In this document: one piece after another, positions 36,278 through 44,749 of the stretch
How positions within the stretch are numbered: position 1 is the first letter of the stretch
Layout: each line of letters starts with the position of its first letter
Assembly (NCBI RefSeq): GCF_013166575.1
Contig: NZ_JABKKE010000008.1
Coordinates: 1-64,000 of the forward strand
Source: Xylanibacter rodentium
GTDB lineage: Bacteria; Bacteroidota; Bacteroidia; Bacteroidales; Bacteroidaceae
Direction: 5' to 3'
DNA: 64,000 bases
Made by a program: the position numbers and the translations under genes
The notes under the pieces: generated by a model
Databases searched by the model: none
What the model was told of the DNA's origin: nothing
The model's input: the letters and a program-made list of their open reading frames with translations, nothing else

Positions 36278-38164
36278 ATGAAAAGAATATTCAATGTAAT
36301 GATTCTCACGGCGATAACCATAGGTATGACCGCGCAGACAAGCAAGCAGCTCATCACATCAAAATATCCTGCCGGTACGATTGCCGCAGCAGTGGAACGC
36401 ACGGAAGAGTTCAACCCCGTACCGAAAGCAGGAGATGCATTCTGGCGCGACTCGGTGCCCGAAAGCATGCGCCGCAATTACATAGAACACGGGGAGCGAT
36501 ATATTGACAGGCCATGGTCTTCGCTGCCGGCCACGGAGTTCGCACGGTTCAAGACTGACGGCAACCGCACCGGATACGAAACATTGTGTTTCAACAAACG
36601 CCGGCAGTTGGTAGCGTTGGTGATGGCCGAGGTGATGGAAGGCAAAGGACGCTTTATGCCCGATATTGTGAACGGACTGCAGAGCACACTCGAAGAGACA
36701 TGGTGGGGACTGCCGGCCCACTACGGCACAAAGATGCAACGTGCGGAAGACCAGAACGTAGACCTGTTCAACGCCGAGACCGCAGGCATGGTGGCATGGA
36801 TATCATACGTGCTGGAAGAACGGTTGGACAGCTTCTCACCACTGCTGCGCAAACGCATTGACAGCGAGATTGCACGCCGCATACTGGACCCGGCAGTAAA
36901 GAACAACTATTGGTGGAAACGGGCCGGTATGAACTGGAACCCGTGGATAGCCTCCAACTGGCTGACGTGCATACTCTTCTGCGAACATGACGACAAACGC
37001 CGTGCCGAAGGCATCGGTCAGATAATACATGCCCTTGACGCCTTTATTGACGCCTACCCCGAAGACGGAGGATGCGACGAAGGCCCCGGCTACTGGGACC
37101 GTGCCGCCGCGTCGCTATACGAATGTCTTGCCCTGCTGCGTGCGGCCACCGGCGGAACGGTGGACATGAGCCACGAACAAAAGATAAAGGCTATGGGCAG
37201 CTATATCTATAAAATGTACATAGGCAACGGATATTATGTCAACTTCGCCGACGCGCACAACAACCGCAACATGCAGCAGGTGAACGTGGTATACCCCTTC
37301 GGCCTGTACCTCGGAGACCGCACAATGACGTCCTTTGCAGCCTACACCGCCCAAAAGGCACGTATCACCGAACGCGCAGCGACAATCTACGACCGTAGCG
37401 GCAACTGGCCCACACTCGGCCGCGAACTAATGATGCTGGGCAACATAAACAGTATGCTCCGTGAGACACCTGCCGAACCGGCCACGGCTGATGTATGGCT
37501 GCCCGATCTGCAAATAATGACGGCACGACGAGGCGGACTTTTCGTGGCAACGAAAGGAGGACACAACGGTGAGAGCCACAACCACAACGATGTGGGCAGT
37601 TTCATCGTATACACCGACGGCGAACCGCTGCTCATAGACCCCGGTGTGGGCAGCTACACGGCACAGACATTCAGCAACGGACGCTACGGCATATGGACCA
37701 TGCAGTCGCAATATCACAATCTGCCGATGATAAACTGCACGGGACAGAAAGACGGAAAGAAGTATGCCGCAAGAAACATATCCTACACCCGAGGCTCGCT
37801 AAGCATGGACCTTGCCGGATGCTACCCCGACAGCGCCGAAGTAACAGAATGGACACGCTCCGTAAAAGCATCGTCAAAAGGTGTGGAAGTGACCGAGAAC
37901 TACACACTGCGCGAACATCGCGGCACAACGGCTCTTACGCTCATGACAGTGACCCGCCCCGACATATTGTGTGACGGAACGATAGCTCTTAACGGCGGAC
38001 GACGCATCGCCTACGATCCGAAACAGCTCAGCGTCAGCATAGAGGACATATCGCCAATGCTCGACGCCCATCTGAAGGGAGTATGGGGCGAAAAGATGTA
38101 CCGCATCGTCATGACCGTTAAAGGAAACAAAACGAAAGGGAGCATCAGATATAAAGTGATATAA
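36278..38164 (+). CDS. Heparinase II/III-like polysaccharide lyase, exported
   Basis: 628 residues; signal peptide 1-19 (ending GMTAQ). An alpha/alpha toroid (about 40-390; WWKRAGMNWNPWIASN, DGGCDEGPGYWDRAAASLYE) precedes a beta-sandwich with the family signature GGHNGESHNHNDVGSFIVY and LIDPGVGSYT (about 428-457). The Asn-Trp and Glu-Gly-Pro-Gly-Tyr regions are where catalytic Tyr/His/Asn residues sit in related lyases. It probably cleaves a uronic-acid-containing glycan in the periplasm; the substrate cannot be assigned. No obvious promoter consensus is present upstream. Confidence 0.85.
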   Translation: MKRIFNVMILTAITIGMTAQTSKQLITSKYPAGTIAAAVERTEEFNPVPKAGDAFWRDSVPESMRRNYIEHGERYIDRPWSSLPATEFARFKTDGNRTGYETLCFNKRRQLVALVMAEVMEGKGRFMPDIVNGLQSTLEETWWGLPAHYGTKMQRAEDQNVDLFNAETAGMVAWISYVLEERLDSFSPLLRKRIDSEIARRILDPAVKNNYWWKRAGMNWNPWIASNWLTCILFCEHDDKRRAEGIGQIIHALDAFIDAYPEDGGCDEGPGYWDRAAASLYECLALLRAATGGTVDMSHEQKIKAMGSYIYKMYIGNGYYVNFADAHNNRNMQQVNVVYPFGLYLGDRTMTSFAAYTAQKARITERAATIYDRSGNWPTLGRELMMLGNINSMLRETPAEPATADVWLPDLQIMTARRGGLFVATKGGHNGESHNHNDVGSFIVYTDGEPLLIDPGVGSYTAQTFSNGRYGIWTMQSQYHNLPMINCTGQKDGKKYAARNISYTRGSLSMDLAGCYPDSAEVTEWTRSVKASSKGVEVTENYTLREHRGTTALTLMTVTRPDILCDGTIALNGGRRIAYDPKQLSVSIEDISPMLDAHLKGVWGEKMYRIVMTVKGNKTKGSIRYKVI

Positions 38165-38224
38165 CCTCAACTCGTATTTATGAAATAAGAGTCTGTGTCA
38201 AAATATAAGTGTTTCACAAAGTGA

Positions 38225-38266
38225 ACTGCACCCCAAAAGTTAGACACAAGACTTTTGGAGTGCAGT
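38225..38266. repeat. Insertion-sequence-end-like palindrome between convergent genes
   Basis: ACTGCACCCCAAAAGT (38225-38240) faces ACTTTTGGAGTGCAGT (38251-38266) with one mismatch and a 10-nt loop TAGACACAAG. From memory the arm resembles the end of IS3-type elements (TGAACTGCACCCCAAAAGTT). With no transposase between the arms, it is either a remnant, two abutting ends, or a bidirectional terminator. Confidence 0.6.
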
Positions 38267-38285
38267 ATCATATTGATACAGCCCC

Positions 38286-38927
38286 TTATTTTATATAGAA
38301 TATCCCCTCCGGCCCCATATTGAAGAGCAAGTCAAGGATGCTGAGATTGGGCTGAAAACCGTGTTTGCGCTCGTACACCTGATAATAGCGGCGCGGGGAA
38401 AAACCGGGATCATGGTGGGGATGCTTGGGATTGATGGCATCACGAAAGTCGACAAGGCTTCCGCCTCCGGTTCCGTCACTTTCGTTTAACATTGCGACTG
38501 CGGCCGGCTTGACATAATCTTCCGTATGCCTTATATCGGGACGGATATCAAGCAGTTCGCACATCTTCAGGCAGATATCCATGTTGAAATCGTACAGATA
38601 CGTCCAACGGCGCTCGAAGAAAGGCCGTATGTCGTCGGCATAATACTCGAAGAAAGGTGATTCGCTGTAAGCGCTCATCAGCGCATGCCAATGCTGATGA
38701 CGCCAATTGGCATGGTCGCTGATGCGGATATCCCTGATATATGTCCCCTCACGCACCACCGGCACCGTAAGCGTCTGCAAACCGTTTGTTGCAGCTATTA
38801 TGCAACGGTTGCGGTATGTCTGTTTCATAAAACTCTCGTGCCGCTCAATCATGACCGAGCCATAACTGCAGAGTTTCTGATACCATTGTATCGGACCGAA
38901 ATATGTTGTGGAAAGTAATGCTTGCAT
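38286..38927 (-). CDS. WbqC family protein
   Basis: 213 residues from MQALLSTTYFGPIQWYQKL, the family-typical start. WbqC features are STTYFGPIQWYQKL and the central DHANWRHQHWHALMSAYSESPFFEYYADDI (cited in part). Members are encoded near glycan synthesis or modification genes; some are thought to be aminotransferase-like or cysteine-type enzymes, so the role is unclear. The three-gene minus-strand run lepB - signal peptidase-like - wbqC is interrupted by C/G-rich palindromes at 38937-39131. Confidence 0.85.
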   Translation of the reverse strand: MQALLSTTYFGPIQWYQKLCSYGSVMIERHESFMKQTYRNRCIIAATNGLQTLTVPVVREGTYIRDIRISDHANWRHQHWHALMSAYSESPFFEYYADDIRPFFERRWTYLYDFNMDICLKMCELLDIRPDIRHTEDYVKPAAVAMLNESDGTGGGSLVDFRDAINPKHPHHDPGFSPRRYYQVYERKHGFQPNLSILDLLFNMGPEGIFYIK

Positions 38928-38936
38928 TTTGATACT

Positions 38937-39131
38937 TGGCCCCACCCGGCCTCCCCAAGGGGGGGGGGGAGAATGGGATAATGTTCTGCCTCAATCTCCC
39001 CAATGAAAGGAGAAAGGGTTTATTTATACATAAAGAAAATTTCTACAGGTCAGTCTACAAAAAAGCCACCGACAGATTGGTTTACCCTGTACAGCCGGTT
39101 CCTCCTTTTCGAGGGGGGGGCTGGAGGGCCC
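38937..39131. repeat. Second pair of C/G-rich palindromes
   Basis: TGGCCCCACCCGGCCTCCCC then AAGG with a G-run (38937-38971) and CCTCCTTTTCGAGGGG to GGAGGGCCC (39101-39131) form an inverted pair with about 130 bp between them. Homopolymer G-runs of 11 and 8 suggest slippage. No gene lies in the spacer. Confidence 0.55.
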
Positions 39132-39664
39132 TACATCATCCTCCCTTTCCTATATCCGGTGTAGAACGGCTTCGTATCGTCGTGGCCGTACACCACCATG
39201 CACACGCGGCCGATGATGCTGCTCTCTGGCACAAGGCCGAAGAAACGGCTGTCGATGGCATTGCCGCTGCCGATGGACTCCATCCAGTAATAGTTTTCAT
39301 CGGCACAAGTGGACAACCCCGGAACGAGAATCAGGTCACCGTTCACACGGATTGTGTCGCCGGGCAGCGCACCACACCGACATACGAACACACCGCCAAC
39401 CGAATCCACCGGACTGTCAAACGCCACGATATCCCCCCGCTCCACATCACTGCGACATATCCGTCCGTAGCGGAACAGTCCGTCGCGACTACCAGTGCGC
39501 AGCCCGTAGCTCCAGCGGTTCACCAGCACACGGTCACCGCCTTGCAGTTCGGGCGCCAGCCCGTCACCGTTCACGACATATAGAGTGAAAGCCAAAGCAC
39601 GGAAAGCAAGCATCAGCAATGCTGCGACTGTCAGTGCCAATATGAACTTTACCGAGGCTTTCAT
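39131..39664 (-). CDS. Signal peptidase I-like (S26) protein lacking the catalytic Ser and Lys
   Basis: 177 residues with one N-terminal membrane segment (about 5-27). It has the S26 layout, but where active enzymes have S-x-S-M-x-P it reads NGDGLAPEL, so Gly stands at the nucleophile position. Where active enzymes have the KR of the Lys general-base motif it reads FVCRCGALPGD, so Cys replaces Lys. The GD(R)VLV and DSRFFGLVP segments are kept. It lies 16 bp downstream of an apparently intact lepB, so it may be a non-catalytic partner or a decayed paralogue. The frame is undamaged. Confidence 0.85.
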   Translation of the reverse strand: MKASVKFILALTVAALLMLAFRALAFTLYVVNGDGLAPELQGGDRVLVNRWSYGLRTGSRDGLFRYGRICRSDVERGDIVAFDSPVDSVGGVFVCRCGALPGDTIRVNGDLILVPGLSTCADENYYWMESIGSGNAIDSRFFGLVPESSIIGRVCMVVYGHDDTKPFYTGYRKGRMM

Positions 39665-39680
39665 CTCATTTTCCGTTTCT

Positions 39681-41090
39681 TTACTTGATATTGTCTACGA
39701 AACGGAACAGCCGGTTCCATCTCACTCCGCGGTCAGGATCCTTCGACCACCAGATGAATATCGGCTTGCCCACGATATGGTCTTCGGGCACGAAGCCCCA
39801 ATAACGCGAGTCGGCCGAGTTGTGACGGTTGTCGCCCATCATCCAGTAATAGTCCAGACGGAATGTATATTCCGATGTTTCCTTGCCGTTGATGTATATC
39901 CGTCCGTCGCGTATCTCAAGGTCGTTGCCTTCATACACACGGATGGGACGCTCGTAAACGGCAATGTTGTCAAGTGTGAGCCTTATGCTCTTTCCTTTCT
40001 GCGGAATCCATATCGGACCGTAATTGTCGCGCGTCCAATGCATGTTGCCGTTGAGCGGATATATATCCACATCCTCGGCATCGGTCACCGGCTCCACGCT
40101 TTCCACAAGGTCCTTGCGCTGAAGGAACACGTCCAAAGCCCGCTTTGTCAGAGGCATAAAGCCATTGGTATTCAGCGAGAAAATATCTTCGGAAGATATT
40201 CCAAGCTCTTCCATCAGATCGTCCGGAAGATGCTGGCGCAATTTTACATAATAAGTATATTGCACATTGTCAGGCTCTTTGTTTGCCTTACCGTCGAGAT
40301 ACACTATGCGGTCGCGTATCTCAAGCGTCTGTCCGGGCAGTCCCACGCATCGTTTCACATAGTTCTCGCGCCGGTCTACGGGGCGTGTCGCTATCTCACC
40401 GAATTCGGCTGTATTTGCCGCGATATACTCGCGCCCCATTTTCTCCACCTCACTATAAAACTTAAGACGTTCCATAGCCGTGAGCGAGTCGGGCACGGGC
40501 AGATAGCCGCGATTGTTATAGAAAACCTGATAACCCGACATATAGCACATTCTGTAGAAGTCCTGCGCCTGATACTGCTGCGCCATGCAGAGCGTATCGC
40601 CGGCGGGATAGTTGAATACCACGATATCGTTGAGCTGCACCTTGCCCAGCCCTTTCACACGGCGGTAGTCCCATTGCGGCCATTCTATGTACGACTTGCA
40701 GTCCAGCACAGGCAGCGTATGCTGTGTGAGAGGAACGGTAAGCGGTGTCTGCGGCACGCGCGGCCCGTAACTCATCTTGCTCACAAAGAGGTAATCGCCT
40801 GTGAGCAACGACTTTTCGAGCGAACTCGAAGGTATGACATAGTTCTGAAAAAAGAACAGATTGATGAAATATACGGCCACGAGAGCAAACACGCAAGCAT
40901 CCACCCACGACATAACGCCGCGCAATAAAGAGTTGGGCGAGTCTTTCCACCACTGCCACTTTATCTTCTTTGTGATATACACGTCGTATATGAACGGCAC
41001 TACGATAAGTCCCCACCAGCTCTTCACCCACAGAAGGAAAGCCAGATAGAGCAATGTCACTACGACGAACTTAAACCATTGTTTTTTCAT
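39681..41090 (-). CDS. lepB: Signal peptidase I
   Basis: Membrane-bound endopeptidase that removes signal peptides from exported proteins. 469 residues, the long form seen in Bacteroidales with a large insertion between the catalytic boxes. Two N-terminal membrane segments (about 8-38 and 65-82) precede IPSSSLEKSLLTGD, in which the Ser before Leu is the expected nucleophile. NYVKRCVGLPGQ carries the Lys. The C-terminal GDNRHNSADSRYWGFVP box is complete. It is translated just upstream of the catalytically deficient paralogue. Confidence 0.93.
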   Translation of the reverse strand: MKKQWFKFVVVTLLYLAFLLWVKSWWGLIVVPFIYDVYITKKIKWQWWKDSPNSLLRGVMSWVDACVFALVAVYFINLFFFQNYVIPSSSLEKSLLTGDYLFVSKMSYGPRVPQTPLTVPLTQHTLPVLDCKSYIEWPQWDYRRVKGLGKVQLNDIVVFNYPAGDTLCMAQQYQAQDFYRMCYMSGYQVFYNNRGYLPVPDSLTAMERLKFYSEVEKMGREYIAANTAEFGEIATRPVDRRENYVKRCVGLPGQTLEIRDRIVYLDGKANKEPDNVQYTYYVKLRQHLPDDLMEELGISSEDIFSLNTNGFMPLTKRALDVFLQRKDLVESVEPVTDAEDVDIYPLNGNMHWTRDNYGPIWIPQKGKSIRLTLDNIAVYERPIRVYEGNDLEIRDGRIYINGKETSEYTFRLDYYWMMGDNRHNSADSRYWGFVPEDHIVGKPIFIWWSKDPDRGVRWNRLFRFVDNIK

Positions 41091-41103
41091 TTCTTTCTTT
41101 ATT

Positions 41104-41213
41104 TTGGCCCCCTATAATCCCCCCAAAGGGGGATGCTGAGCCTGCAATTCTATACATAATGATTTAACCCTTCACTCTTTACCTCCCCCCTTTGGGGAGG
41201 ACAGGAGGGGCTC
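41104..41213. repeat. Third pair of C/G-rich palindromes
   Basis: TTGGCCCCCTATAATCCCCC followed by CAAAGGGGG (41104-41132) and CTCCCCCCTTTGGGGAGG then ACAGGAGGGGC (41183-41211) are in inverted orientation with about 50 bp between them. They fill the gap between dapB and lepB. Confidence 0.6.
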
Positions 41214-41214
41214 A

Positions 41215-41970
41215 TTAAAACTTAAACATATCATCTATCGTCAGCAACCCGCTGTGCGTGGCCGTATATTCGGCTGCGAGCACTGCCCCGAGCGCAAATC
41301 CCCGACGCGAATGGGCGTCGTGAGTGATGGTGATGCTGTCGGCATCGCTGTCATACCTTACGGTGTGTATGCCGGGCACCTCGCCGCGGCGCACGCTGCT
41401 TATACCTATCTCATCGGCCTGCGGCGTGTGCTCCACCGTAGTGGTGCCGTCAGGCTGCGTGAGCCGTCCGAGCGTCCACTTCTGCTTGCGGTCTATGGCG
41501 TCGGTTATCTGCTCGGCCAGAGTGATGGCCGTGCCGCTGGGATGGTCGAGCTTGTGCACATGGTGCACCTCTTCCATCTCCACGTCATACTGCGTGAAGC
41601 CATTCATTATACGCGCCAGATAGCGGTTGACGGCCGAGAATATGGCCACGCCCACCGAGAAGTTCGACGCCCAAAACAGCGTGTGACCCTCCTCCGTACA
41701 CATACGGCGCACGTCGTCGCCATGGTCTTTCATCCATCCCGTCGAGCCGCTCACCACCTTCACGCCGCGCGCGAAAGCCTTCAGATAGTTGCCGTAAGCC
41801 ACATGGGGCGCGGTGAACTCGATGGCCACATCGGCCGAGGCAAACTCCGGACTGTCGAAGTCCTGCTGGTTGTCTACATCTATGATGCTCACTATTTCAT
41901 GGCCGCGGCCGCGGGCTATCTGCTCAATCATCCTGCCCATCTTGCCGTAGCCTATTAAAGCTATTTTCAT
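41215..41970 (-). CDS. dapB: 4-hydroxy-tetrahydrodipicolinate reductase
   Basis: NAD(P)H-dependent step of lysine and meso-diaminopimelate synthesis; cytosolic. 251 residues. The N-terminal Rossmann fold starts MKIALIGYGKMGRMIEQ (GxGxMG). IEFTAPHVAYGNYL and VSGSTGWM are conserved. The catalytic/substrate motif is EEVHHVHKLDHPSGTAITLA. The strong ribosome site AAGGA is 9 nt upstream of the start codon. It probably begins the minus-strand unit that continues into lepB. Confidence 0.93.
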   Translation of the reverse strand: MKIALIGYGKMGRMIEQIARGRGHEIVSIIDVDNQQDFDSPEFASADVAIEFTAPHVAYGNYLKAFARGVKVVSGSTGWMKDHGDDVRRMCTEEGHTLFWASNFSVGVAIFSAVNRYLARIMNGFTQYDVEMEEVHHVHKLDHPSGTAITLAEQITDAIDRKQKWTLGRLTQPDGTTTVEHTPQADEIGISSVRRGEVPGIHTVRYDSDADSITITHDAHSRRGFALGAVLAAEYTATHSGLLTIDDMFKF

Positions 41971-41992
41971 TATTTATCCTTGTTAAACAGCG

Positions 41993-42000
41993 CAAAGATA
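41993..42000 (-). promoter_or_regulatory. -7 element of dapB
   Basis: TATCTTTG followed by C on the minus strand, about 23 nt upstream of the dapB start codon. No clear TTTG is present at -33. Confidence 0.5.
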
Positions 42001-42121
42001 CTTATTTTTACGCATAATAGATTGATTTACAGTGAAAAAAATAGCGCCACACGGGCGAAATGAAGTAAAAAATGCCCTGCCCGCCTTTCTTTTCACTGCA
42101 AACGTCCGTATGGAGAACATA

Positions 42122-42157
42122 CAAAAAGGAACCAACCGGCAAAAACCGATTAGTTCC
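42122..42157 (-). terminator. Intrinsic terminator at the end of the accessory locus
   Basis: On the minus strand GGAACTAATCGG (42157-42146) pairs with CCGGTTGGTTCC (42139-42128), counting two T-G wobbles, and TTTTTG follows. It is about 100 nt beyond the stop codon of the propeller lipoprotein gene. Confidence 0.8.
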
Positions 42158-42255
42158 ACTTTTGATTACCTAATCTATCATTCATATATCACAGCCAACA
42201 TCTTATGACTATGATGCAATGAATGCAGTCAGTTTGCTTACATCACACTTACTGC

Positions 42256-43362
42256 TCAATCCCTTGCCTTGCATCTGAATTTAAGAATCAAATCGTTTGA
42301 CTGATTTCTAATTGAGTCTATCTGATTCTGACCGAACAGTTCCCTGTTTTCCATTACCTGACGCACACTTACCGATGAATATATCACGCCGTCCTTCTGA
42401 TATAGCAAATCAGGCATCCAACCTACATACCGGAACGCTTCAACACTGTTGGACTTCAAATCGGTCACCATTCCATAAAGTCTGTTCTTGCTTGCAAAAT
42501 AGCTGTGCAACTGCCCGTCGGCATATACCGCCCTGAAGAAATAATCATATTTCGATTGTTCGGACATAAACTCCGACGTATTGGCAAATTTTTCATAAGG
42601 CATGTAGTTGTCCAACACCAGTTTTTTCTTTGACACCGAAATACGCCCGTCGGCATTTATAGTATAGACACTCGAATCATACACATCAAAGTATATGTAT
42701 TCTCCACCATCTGTCTCATTGAATACGTTCGAAACCAATGGCGGTATCTGCATCTGCCTGGGAAGAACAGGTATCTGCTTGTCCGTGAATCCGAAGTCCT
42801 TGTCAAAGAAGTAGAACAGGAACGCATGCTTTCCTTCTGTATATGTCATGTGGTTTGTAGAGCATATAAAACCGTTGGCATAGCTCGCAATATTCCACAA
42901 CATCGTGTTTTTCTCTATCTTCTTTGACTGCACAAAACTGCCGTCAAGATTATACACATACACAGTTGACGGGTATGCCAATATCACAACCCTGCGGTTT
43001 TCCTTGTCAATCGTGAAATCTTCAATGTTTACATATTCACCTTTGCCTTTTCCTGCATTGCCTATCGAGTGCTTGTATTTTCCATCGGCATCAAAAACAA
43101 GAACGCGCCTTTTACCCGTCTTGTCCAATATATAATAGCAGCCATCGTGAATCATCAGTTTGTTGATGCCACGGAACACGCCTTCGTCTCCTGTCTTCAA
43201 GGTCAGTATCTCAAAGTCCGAATACAAATCATTCAGTTTGCACTCTTTTGACGTCTTTTTCACATAGATTTCCTTGCCATCTGCTTCATCGACCTTCTTA
43301 GCACATGACAACATGAAGAAACATATCGTCAACATGCAGACTGTTTTTGTTTTCATACCCAT
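42256..43362 (-). CDS. 6-bladed beta-propeller lipoprotein
   Basis: 368 residues. A type II signal peptide with lipobox FMLSC (Cys about residue 20) is followed by propeller-like blades: YYILDKTGKRRVLVFDADG and KGKGEYVNIEDFTID are characteristic of the Bacteroidota 6-bladed propeller (BF3164-like) lipoproteins. It is probably anchored in the outer or inner membrane. The function is unknown; such proteins often occur next to small exported peptides and TPR/HTH regulators, as here. It is the last gene of the 42256-49983 locus. Confidence 0.82.
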   Translation of the reverse strand: MGMKTKTVCMLTICFFMLSCAKKVDEADGKEIYVKKTSKECKLNDLYSDFEILTLKTGDEGVFRGINKLMIHDGCYYILDKTGKRRVLVFDADGKYKHSIGNAGKGKGEYVNIEDFTIDKENRRVVILAYPSTVYVYNLDGSFVQSKKIEKNTMLWNIASYANGFICSTNHMTYTEGKHAFLFYFFDKDFGFTDKQIPVLPRQMQIPPLVSNVFNETDGGEYIYFDVYDSSVYTINADGRISVSKKKLVLDNYMPYEKFANTSEFMSEQSKYDYFFRAVYADGQLHSYFASKNRLYGMVTDLKSNSVEAFRYVGWMPDLLYQKDGVIYSSVSVRQVMENRELFGQNQIDSIRNQSNDLILKFRCKARD

Positions 43363-43414
43363 CGGTTTGGTTTTCCTTCTTGTTTACATTTCAACCTTGA
43401 AAGCAGGGTCTACA

Positions 43415-43822
43415 TTATCCAAGTACCTTTATATCGGGATTCACCTTACACATATCGTTTACAAAACCCTCCTTGTCCTTTGGCGAGATTATGATGCTTC
43501 TGCCCTTGAGCATTATCTCAATTCTGTCCAACGACATCGCCGGTGAACTTGCAAGATTATGCGTAGGACGTATGGCTATGACGGACATTATGTCACATCG
43601 GTCTTTCGCCAACATGCCGCACTTCACTCTAAGCATCTGTCCGTCGATGATGTATTCGGTATTGAAAACCATATCCGCGAATATCAGCCCGACAACCATA
43701 TCAACCGCAAGCACAGGCCACACCGCACCCGGAACAAACATACATGGAACAGTCGATACAACCATCACCACAACGACAATCAGCACAATCCGGCTGTCTA
43801 CCTTAGATTTATATGTTTTCAT
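43415..43822 (-). CDS. Membrane protein with PH-like domain
   Basis: 135 residues. Two adjacent hydrophobic segments (about 12-32 and 35-52) precede a small beta-rich domain (TEYIIDGQMLRVKCGML, DRIEIMLKGRSIIISPKDKEGFVNDM) that fits the bacterial PH-like domain. Function unknown. It follows the duplicated-domain lipoprotein gene by 22 bp and is likely in the same transcript. Confidence 0.7.
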   Translation of the reverse strand: MKTYKSKVDSRIVLIVVVVMVVSTVPCMFVPGAVWPVLAVDMVVGLIFADMVFNTEYIIDGQMLRVKCGMLAKDRCDIMSVIAIRPTHNLASSPAMSLDRIEIMLKGRSIIISPKDKEGFVNDMCKVNPDIKVLG

Positions 43823-43844
43823 TGGTTATAGTATTTTATGAAAT

Positions 43845-44747
43845 TCACTGTCTCTTGTATCTCATGGTATCTGCTTTGCAGTACCCTATCGTCTGATTCT
43901 TGTCAGGAAACGACACTACTATCATCTCTGTAGAAGAGATGCTTATTATTTTCGACGCAAGAACATTATCACCCGTCACCCGCCTTACTATATAGTCACC
44001 CCCGGTATGAGTACCAACTTTGTGCTCCTCGTATCTGATTGGTTTATGTATCGACATATAGTATTCTTCCTTTGCCGTTCGTGTGCCATTGCCGTCGTTA
44101 TACGTCACCACTGTTGTTATGGTGGTATCGGTAAAGCATTTCGTCGTTACTATTCTGCCATCGGAAGAACTTGCAGTCCAGCACGTGCCGCTCAAAACGT
44201 CGGTATTGCTCTTGACCGCCGTGTCGTCATACGGACTGCCGGCTATTCTTCGGTACACGGCTGTGTCACGGCCGCCTACAGTGACGTCGTTTTCAGGTTG
44301 CAGCAGCAGGCGCATCTCGCTATCCGATATACCAGCAATCTTCCATACCATCATCCCTGACGACCCCGTTTCCATGTTTATATACTCGCCTTTGGTCCCT
44401 TTGCCCACTTGTGATGAGTCAAACACCGTACGGCTGTCGTCCGACAGATAATACCTGTCTTCTATTATATACGAATCATCGAAATCTTTAAATATCCTTA
44501 CGGTCACGACAGTCGTATCTGTGAAGTACATCCGCGATATTATTGTGTTGCTCGGGTTTGCCGTTTCCCAAAATGTGCCTTTAAGACTGTCGATGGAACA
44601 TCTCGGATTAACCGTGTCTACATTGTCGCATGATGCTATTGCCCTGCCCTTTGCATCGTTACCACATGACACATTTGCATGAAGCAACAGAATATACAAA
44701 ACGAAGCTAACGGTCAGTCTCATTGTTTTCATATTTTTATGTTCCAT
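43845..44747 (-). CDS. Hypothetical lipoprotein with duplicated domain
   Basis: 300 residues from MEHKNMKTMRL; MKTMRL at 44732 is an alternative start. The lipobox is ANVSC. Two related halves of about 110 residues follow: LKGTFWETANPSNTIISRMYFTDTTVVTV (from about 54) aligns with LSGTCWTASSSDGRIVTTKCFTDTTITTV (from about 187). In both halves a YY(L/M)S segment and a GEYI/GDYI segment come later. The beta-strand pattern is lipocalin-like, but I do not recognise the family. Confidence 0.7.
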   Translation of the reverse strand: MEHKNMKTMRLTVSFVLYILLLHANVSCGNDAKGRAIASCDNVDTVNPRCSIDSLKGTFWETANPSNTIISRMYFTDTTVVTVRIFKDFDDSYIIEDRYYLSDDSRTVFDSSQVGKGTKGEYINMETGSSGMMVWKIAGISDSEMRLLLQPENDVTVGGRDTAVYRRIAGSPYDDTAVKSNTDVLSGTCWTASSSDGRIVTTKCFTDTTITTVVTYNDGNGTRTAKEEYYMSIHKPIRYEEHKVGTHTGGDYIVRRVTGDNVLASKIISISSTEMIVVSFPDKNQTIGYCKADTMRYKRQ

Positions 44748-44749
44748 AC

